Assembly (NCBI GenBank): GCA_030159075.1
Contig: BROG01000960.1
Coordinates: 1-64,000 of the forward strand
Direction of reading: 5' to 3'
Origin: Atrina japonica
Taxonomy: Eukaryota; Mollusca; Bivalvia; Pterioida; Pinnidae
Length of the DNA stretch: 64,000 bases
Both the position numbers and the translations under genes were made by a program. Of the stretch, positions 56,490-64,000 are shown piece after piece. Within the stretch, counting starts at the first letter, position 1; each line of letters opens with the position of its first letter. The notes beneath the pieces are model-generated. The model saw only the letters and a list, made by a program, of their open reading frames with translations, was not told the DNA's origin and did no database searches.

Positions 56490-57020
56490 CGATACACAAC
56501 TCTTCATGGAGTACAGACTTCTTCACCGTTAAGACTCAGCAAGTGCCGTTGGACGATCACAAGTCATCAACAGCACCCGTGTTATCTGGAGTCCCGGAGG
56601 GTACGATACCTCACTCACGATCTACCAGAAAGAACATTCTATCTAGTAGTAAATTATTACCTACTATGTAGTCCAGTCACCTGCTGCATTGACACATATA
56701 AGCTAAAAGAGGATTTGGACTCTCTGGTAAGATAGGAGGAGAACATCCAGAGAAGTGTGTAGTGATACAAGTCAAGAACCAACGAAACACCACCACCGCC
56801 ATATACACGATACACTGGCACCGTCTTGATGTTGTCGACTCCAGGAAATATCTCGGATTATCCATTGACAAAGACCTGAGTTGGAATAACCAGATGAACA
56901 ACGTATAATCCGAAGCAAACAAGACTCTGAGCTTGAGGAACATGAGGGTTGTTTCTGCTACACACCAAAGACTTGTGCTACCGACCCTGAAATATGCGTG
57001 CGGAACAAGAACAAACTTAC
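56490..57020 (+). pseudogene. Decayed LINE reverse transcriptase, 3' half
   Basis: Continues the 43,860-44,399 fragment. The translation in shifting frames gives VLSGVPEGT (matching the SGVPQG block), VDSRKYLGLSIDKDLSWNNQ (matching the YLGV.ID..L.W..H block) and LRNMRVVSATHQRLVLPTLKYA. Stops and frameshifts are frequent. The YADD-type active site is not recognisable. Confidence 0.75.
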
Positions 57021-58539
57021 ATGATCACGTAAGCTACATTTTCATTGGTTGAACATGACACATCTCCAATAGTCACTTTCATGTGACCCCATAGCGAGTT
57101 TCGTCAGATCCTCTACGAGACATATCAGAAAAACGGTAGCGATGAGAGATCGGTTTTAGAGTGAATTTGTCTTTACATTCAACATTCTGTGAAAGGAACA
57201 TTTTTAAAGACACTTTTTATTTGTTTCATTTTAATCTTCATCTTGATTTATTTCAGTAATTATGTTTATAAAAATCGTGAAAATTTCTGAGACTGTTATT
57301 ATATGCAGAAACTTGTGTTTATTACATAAAAATCAATGATAATCGCAGTGCCGCCATTGTACATGGGGTGTGTTAGTGTTGCCACCATTTTTGTTTTATC
57401 AAGTTCCAAGTACGTGTAATTAAAATTCTGTCATATCTAAATTTTCCGTCATTTACAGATATTTTCTCCCTAATCTGCTTTTGTCATTTTGATATTTGGA
57501 TTATTTCCTCTGTTGTGTGGTAATTGTTCGAAAATTCCACATGCTGTGTTTAATTTCCCTGGAAGATAATTTTTCTTTTTCTCGGAATTCATTTCTAAAG
57601 GAAGTTAAAGGTTTCTCTGGTGATGAACAGGTCTAGTGATGCTGTGTGATTTGAGATATATATATAGGCAACTTTATAACCACGATGCATGTTCATTTCA
57701 GTCCTCTATCGGTGAAATAATTGGAACTAACAAAATCTTTACATGGGTGTGTGGAGTCGTCAAGGAAATCTCCATCCATGTGGTAAGGATCTGGCTGTCC
57801 AATCCGCTGGACTCCCTAGGATCGGACTTTCAGATTCTTAGCACGAAGATTGAGATTTCCATTTCCACTCAATACATTCATGTTTGATTTTTGTTCTCCC
57901 ATGATTCAAACACATGTTTGTGTATTAAAATAAAACCTGATGCAACTTGAATGCACTTTATCATCATCACATGGTAGTCCCTCGTTATAAAATCATATTG
58001 TGACGTGATAGCGCGTGTCTACAGCTTATTTACTACCTAGGGTGTGGACAGAGAAATTCTGACTATTCAAAGCGGTAAATATGCCTGTCCAAGATATGAG
58101 AATATATTATGTTACTTTTGCTTGGTGATGTTTGTTGAACACGTCACACCTACCTTGAAATTGGATACATGTAGGACCTTCTCAATCTGATTTTAGATAC
58201 CTGTAATGTAGACCTCTTGTGCTGAGGGTTTGGGGCAAGAACAACCATTATTATTTATATCGTTAAGGAGAAATTTTAGCAATACTGATCAGTTACTTAT
58301 TCCAGAAGCGGCGTAAATCAATTGTGGATACTTAAAAATTCTGAACAGCTTTTAGAAAATTTGAAGGCAATCATTTTTCTCCAATTCATAGTATCAAAAC
58401 ATACGACTTTCTACTCTTTACACAACTATTCCACATGAAAAATTAAAAGAGAGACTTTTTGCATTATCGACAACCGTTTTTTTTTTTCACTGATAGTGGT
58501 ACACGAAAATTTAAATATCTAGTCATTGGTGCACTGAAG
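57021..58539. other. AT-rich intergenic stretch, nothing recognised
   Basis: One 83-residue open frame (57,636-57,887) has no recognisable feature. No RNA gene or strong repeat was seen. Confidence 0.45.
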
Positions 58540-59330
58540 TTGATATAAAAAGGATGCTGGAATTTCTAATAGAATATATATGTGTCATGTTTGGGGACCA
58601 GATCTTTCAGCAAACTGTCGGATATTCCCATGGGAGCCAATTGTGCCCCTTTATTGACCGACATATTCCTTTATTCATACGAAGCAGGTTTCTGAATTAA
58701 AAGAAGAAAAGGCTAACAGTGACCCTTAATTTGACATTTAGATTTTATCGATGACGTTATGTCAATCAATAATGACAATTTCCATACATACGTCAATGCG
58801 ATTTATCCCAAAGAACTAGAAATCAATGACATTCAAGCACACACGCTTCCTACTTGGACATTTTACTAACTATAGGCACAGACAGGAAATTAACAACCAG
58901 ACTATATGACAAACGCGACGATTTCGGTTTTTTCCCCATCGGTTTTCCTGATTTAAGTAGTAATATCCCATAATCCCCTGAATTTTGTGTTTATATATCT
59001 CATACATGTTTCGATATGTCAACATATGTGTTCAACATATGAACATTTCATATACATTGTAAACTACTTACTGACAATGTATTGGCACAGGGTTTATCGA
59101 AAATCCCGTTTTATGTCGTCGTTCCGCATTTTTTCCGGTCGGTATAATAGCCTTGTTTGCAATTACTCTGCAATTACTCTGTTTCACTATTTAAATGAAA
59201 TGTTGAGTTACCAGTTCGATAGTTGTTGTTGAGTTGTCTGTTCCAATTGTGACGAGGATTTGTCATTCACTTATTTCATTTGAATTTGACTGTGGACCTG
59301 ATCCCACCTCTGGTTTTCCAGAGGTCCGCA
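58540..59330 (+). pseudogene. Decayed Penelope-like reverse transcriptase
   Basis: In shifting frames the translation recalls Penelope-type RTs: a GDQIFQQTVG.S.G block near 58,595-58,640, RFYR.R (site of the YIDD motif) near 58,745, and a C-terminal block (EFCVYISHTCFD) near 58,980-59,020. Many stops. No terminal repeats identified. Confidence 0.55.
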
Positions 59331-59421
59331 TCCTTCAACTAAATTAAACCTGTGTATAAGGGTCACCAGAACATGACAGCCAATATTTTCTGGTTCCTTG
59401 GGTGGCCCCATATACAAATTT

Positions 59422-59424
<3 letters not shown>

Positions 59425-59513
<89 letters not shown>
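59425..59513. repeat. (TA)n microsatellite
   Basis: Uninterrupted TA tract of about 89 bp beside a fragment of MITE family C (aaacctgtgtataagggtca at 59,347). Open frames YIYIYI on both strands are artefacts. Confidence 0.95.
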
Positions 59514-59519
<6 letters not shown>

Positions 59520-59944
59520 AGCAAATGCTCAAGACGATCGTTTCTGGCAATAAGACTTCATCTATATATCATAGGTACACTAATAAAGGTTCCTTCTTAA
59601 CTATTAGAAGTTAATGTTATAAAATCTAAATGTTCATATAAAACAGTTCCGTACGTTCTGATTTCTCATTCTTATGCAACTAACAGAAATTTGTTCTAGA
59701 TATGGTCAACATAATACCAAAGTAATAGCGTAATATAAAAAAGAGCCAAAACAGATGCTCAGAACTATCGTTTTTTTGTTTTGTTTTGTTTGGTTTTTTT
59801 TGTCAATAAGACCTCGTATTTTGCAATAACAAAATACCTTGCACTTAACACGTATAGGAGATAGTTTTGTGGTTTTGTTAGGTGAGTTATGCAAAAAAAC
59901 AAAAATGTGATATTATTAGGTATACAACTGTATATACAGTCAAA

Positions 59945-60180
59945 CCTGCATTAAAAGGGCATTAGCTGTGTTTACCAAAAATAATTATTTCAATTTTTGC
60001 TACTTTTACTACTTGTACAATGACAAATAACAGCTATACACAGGAATATAAGTCTTATATTCCTATATATTTTGTGAAAATAAGGTCAGGTCCAGTGTGA
60101 TATTCATGTTGAATTAATCAATTGCAACTGAAAAGTGCAAAACCTGGGTTTCTCAATGAATTTTCACAAAGTATACAGGT
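59945..60180 (+). repeat. Interspersed repeat, partner of 25,135-25,340
   Basis: Shared blocks as listed for the partner. The copy starts with 'cagtcaaacctgcat', the terminus of MITE family C, so the two families may be related or nested. Confidence 0.65.
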
Positions 60181-60434
60181 ATTTAAGAATTTTATGTTCT
60201 ATATGTATATCTCTTTTCTGCTAAGTTGTAAACACCGAATGTTTACCTCCTCATTACAGAGGGCAAGCTATGTAAATGATTTGTATATCAATACAGTAGA
60301 CAGAATGTCATGTTCCTGTGTCCAGACGACGCATGCAGGTCCGTCCATTATTTCACTTCATAAATATGCTTATAAATGTGAATGATACGATGCTCGGAAT
60401 ATATCTAGCATTTACATTTTAAGAAGTGGCCTAG

Positions 60435-60463
60435 GTTTATTGGCTAAGTCATAGGCCGAATTT

Positions 60464-60497
<34 letters not shown>

Positions 60498-60640
60498 GTG
60501 GTAAAAAACAGGATTTTACCCCCCAAAAATCGCTTAAAATCGTGGCAGAAAGTTCGGCCTAGCTAAAACACTACCATCTCTTCTGTCAAGTTCTGTCATC
60601 TGTAAAGCGATTTTTTTTTGGGGGGGGGGGTAAATATAGG
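60435..60640. repeat. Foldback with T-run and G-run
   Basis: 'taggccgaattttctgg' and 'agaaagttcggccta' are inverted partners around a T31 run (60,467-60,497) and 'ggtaaaaaac.ggattttacc'. A G10 run follows at about 60,620. Confidence 0.5.
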
Positions 60641-61199
60641 AGGCCAAAACTATGTTGAATCTATGAGCTCAACTCTACTTCTGTCTCAAGGATGAATTGT
60701 AACAATTTGTTTTATCTATCAAAGTTGGATCTTTGAATTACATTAATGCTAAAATATATCTTATCATGGAGTTCAGAAGTATTAATGGCTAGGTTCTGCA
60801 CTATTTTCTATTGCGTAACAATGGGTAATTTTACCGTTTGACCTAAATATGTCGCTTTCCTGCTGCTATCAAGCACATATGCATAACTCCTTTAAAAAAT
60901 TAAGGGTTGATATTCAAAATCTGTTGCAACGACGTTGCCATTTACAGGATCGAGGATTTCAAAAATGTTAAAATTCGTATTGAAATAAAAAGGAAGTATT
61001 TTTCTCAAAATGGCGACGTTTTAACACTAACAATTATGATTATGAAAAGGTATGAGAGAAAAATACACTTCTATATGCTGTCATTAGATATAAGTTTATA
61101 ATCCTCGGGTTTTACAGGGTTTTGTGACCCCTCCGGTTGAATAAACGTATATCTAATGACAGCATATGAAAGACCGGTCTTAATAAATATATATGATAC

Positions 61200-61530
61200 A
61201 AACTATATTTATTTTACAATAATAAACGAACAGAAGAATTAAACATGTAAACAAAAGATACATGTAAACAACATATTTATCAGTTCTGTGTGTTAAATCA
61301 TGAGTTTTCATGTTTCCCTGTGAAGCTCAGATGCAATAAACAGGAAACAGGTCAACAGGGACAAATTGTCTGTAATCATATTATTCACAGAGTAGATATA
61401 GGATAACCATTATCTATAGCGTGCGATTTTAAACTGAATTTAGCGTTGTTTATAATCACGAATTCACCTTTGAGCGCTCTATTTCACAGAGGGGCTTGCG
61501 TGTGTAAGGTCAAATATTTTTTCTTACTAA
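61200..61530 (+). repeat. Long direct repeat, left copy
   Basis: Matches 63,362-63,770 with small indels; shared 'ccgtgaagctcagatgc'-like, 'gtctgtaatcatattat' and 'attttaaactgaatttagcg' blocks. Brackets the 73-bp satellite. Confidence 0.8.
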
Positions 61531-61574
61531 TAGTTATGTTTTGATCTAAGCAGATTAGATCATAATTACCTTGT

Positions 61575-62985
61575 ATTACGTTACATAGTAAACTCGACTC
61601 CGTCTCGTTTACTATATAACGTAATACACGGTGGATATGATCTAACCTTTACATATATAACGTTACTCGACTCCGTATCGTTTACTATATAACGTAATAC
61701 ACGTTGGATATGATCTAACCTTTACATATATAACGTTACTCGACTCCGTTTCGTTTACTATATAACGTAATACACGGTGGATATGATCTAACCTTTACAT
61801 ATAAAATAACTCGACTCCGTCTCGTTCACTATTTAATGTAATACAAGGTAGATATGATCTAACTTTTACATATATAACGTTACTCGAATCCGTTTCGTTT
61901 ACTATATAACGTAATACACGGTGGATATGATCTAACCTTTACATATAAACTAACTCGACTCCGTCTCCTTCACTATATAACGTAATACACGGTGGATATG
62001 ATCTAACCTTTACACAACTCGACTCCGTCTCCTTTACTATATAACGTAATACACGGTGGATATGATCTAACCTTTACACATATAACGTTACTCGACTCTG
62101 TTTTATTTACTCTATAACGTAATACACGGTGAATATGATCTAACCTTTACATATATAACGTAACGCGACTCCGTCTCGTTTACTATATAACGTAATACAT
62201 GTTGGATATGATCTAACCTTTACATATGTAATGTAACTCAACTCCGTCTCGTTTACTATATAACGTAATACACGGTGGCTAAGATCTAACCTTTACATAT
62301 ATAACGTTACTCGACTCCGTCTCGTTTACAATATAACGTAATGAGTATGATCTAACCTTTGCATATAAAGTAATGCGACTCCGTCTCGTTTACTATATAA
62401 CGTAATACACGGTGGGTTTGATTTAACCTTTACTTATATAAACTAACTCAATCCGTCTCGTTTACTATATAACGTAATACACGGTGGCTATGATCTAACC
62501 TTTACTTATATAAACTAACTCGACTCTGTCTCGTTTACTGTATAACGTAAATAAATGCACTGTGGATATGATCTAACCTTTACTTATATAAACTAACTCG
62601 ACTCTGTCTCGTTTACTATATAACAGAAATAAATGCACGGTGGCTATGATCTAACCTTTACTTATATAAACTAACTCGACTCTCTCTCGTTTACTATATA
62701 ACGGAAATAAATGCACGGTGGCTATGATCTAACCTTTACTTATGTAAACTAACTCGACTCTGTCTCGTTTACTATATAACGGAAATATATGCACGGTGGC
62801 TATGATCTAACCTTTACTTATATAAACTAACTCGACTCTGTCTCGTTTACTATATAACGGAATTAAATGCACTGTGGCTATGATCTAACCTTTACTTATA
62901 TAAACAAACTCGACTCTGTCTCGTTTACTATATAACGGAAATAAATGCACGGTTCATATTATCTAACCTTTACTTGTTTAACAAC
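61575..62985. repeat. 73-bp satellite, about 19 units
   Basis: Units carry 'tatgatctaacctttac', 'ctcgactccgtctcgtttac' and 'tatataacgtaatacacgg'. The right half of the array has a variant with 'ttatataaactaact' and 'ggaaataaatgcacgg'. Confidence 0.92.
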
Positions 62986-63361
62986 TTCGAGTTTAAAAGA
63001 TAATATAGATAATATACATAATATAGATAATAAAGATAATATAGATAATAAAGATAATTAAATCATGATGTTTGACATTTTCTTCATAGATTTGTTTTAT
63101 CATAAATTTATCATTTTTATTTACCAGGTTTTTAAAAAAACAACAACAACAAAACAAACGTCAGAAATTATCGTGTTCTGACTTTTTGGTAAAATTCCTG
63201 TGAAATAAGTACATGATAAGTTTATAAGAACCTCACAAATCAATTGGCGTTAGTATCAGAACGACTTCAAATGTGCTTCATCGCCTTAATTGATAAATAT
63301 GTTTAACAAGTAGATTACAAGAGTTTTCAGATCTTTCAATATTTTTTTTTTTCGAATTTCA

Positions 63362-63770
63362 GAAAACTATTTTTATTTTACAATGATAAACAAACAGAAG
63401 AGATAAACATGTAAAAAGAAGCTACATGTAAACAACATATGTATAAGTTCTTGGAAAACAAATAACATTGATCTATGTGTGTGTTTAATCATCAGTTTCC
63501 ATGTTTCTCATGTAATTTGAGGTCCAACACAGATGAACTGTCTTCAAATTTCCCGTGAAGCTCAGATGCGATAAACAAGAAACAAGTCAACAAGGACAAA
63601 TCGTCTGTAATCATATTATCCACAGAGTAGGCATAGGATCACCATAATCTATAGCGTGTGATTTTAAACTGAATTTAGCGTTGGTTATAATCATGATTTC
63701 ACCTTTGAGGGATCTATTTCACAGAGAGGCGTGCGTGTTCAATGCCAAATGTTTATCTAACTAATTAACG
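63362..63770 (+). repeat. Long direct repeat, right copy
   Basis: Partner of 61,200-61,530, with an extra block at about 63,450-63,545. Confidence 0.8.
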
Positions 63771-64000
63771 TTATGTGAGTGTTTTTAACATAATTATTTC
63801 GACTTAAGATAATATTGATAACTAAATCATGATATTTGAAATTTGCTTCATATATTTTTTATAGTTTTATCATAAATATTATAAACATAATACCAAAGTT
63901 ATAATGCTCAAGACGATATCGTTTCTATCAATTAGACTTCATCAGTTGAGCTCCAATTTGAAAAGTATGTGTTTTTTTCTAAAGATAAGGTGGTATTATT

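Overview
Host. The window is animal genomic DNA: AT-rich, repeat-dense, with spliced genes. It holds B-box/NHL genes of the TRIM-like type that is expanded in molluscs, tRNA-derived SINE fragments, many short inverted-repeat transposons and long satellites. A lophotrochozoan, most likely a bivalve mollusc, fits best. That assignment rests on gene and repeat types recalled from knowledge, not on a search.

Layout. 1-15,706 holds two copies of a TRIM-like gene, both broken, inside a segmental duplication (about 1-4,950 and about 10,540-15,706), with a 50-bp minisatellite and a long-inverted-repeat element between them. 16,435-36,088 (minus) is a ten-exon host gene that I could assemble exon by exon. 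It encodes an FTSJ1/TRM7-type tRNA ribose 2'-O-methyltransferase of 376 residues with all four catalytic residues present. Its introns hold a homogeneous 28-bp satellite, a 12-bp satellite whose open frames are spurious, and a 2.6-kb purine-rich block that splits a 40-bp minisatellite. 36.1-43.9 kb holds microsatellites, minisatellites, inverted-repeat transposons and a GATATC-rich array.

Main find. 44,400-56,483 is a 12.1-kb Polinton/Maverick element (virus-like transposon) with about 214-bp terminal inverted repeats and a perfect 6-bp target duplication (CACAAA). It sits inside an older, decayed LINE reverse transcriptase whose two halves flank it; excising the element rejoins the LINE reading frame. 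The element encodes a retroviral-type integrase, a packaging ATPase, a double-jelly-roll major capsid protein, a likely minor capsid protein, and a set of small membrane or coiled-coil proteins typical of the group. It also encodes a putative OB-fold DNA-binding protein, a zinc-binding protein and a ten-unit Trp-rich repeat protein that I do not recognise. I find no protein-primed DNA polymerase B and no adenain-type protease. A short gene at the left end has motifs recalling the region that precedes PolB in relatives. Many genes are split by single frameshifts and one by an in-frame TAG, so the copy is either decaying or carries uncorrected indels.

Element gene control. Genes are packed with 10-45-nt spacers. 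Starts tend to follow an A-tract box (TTTAAAAA just before ATG). Three gene ends carry perfect 12-bp hairpins, two with the same stem. The inverted repeats hold inward-facing TATA boxes about 205 nt from the first ATG at each end. A 22-bp palindrome lies in the divergent promoter of the capsid gene.

Right flank. 57.0-64.0 kb holds the rest of the LINE, a decayed Penelope-like reverse transcriptase, and a 73-bp satellite flanked by direct repeats.
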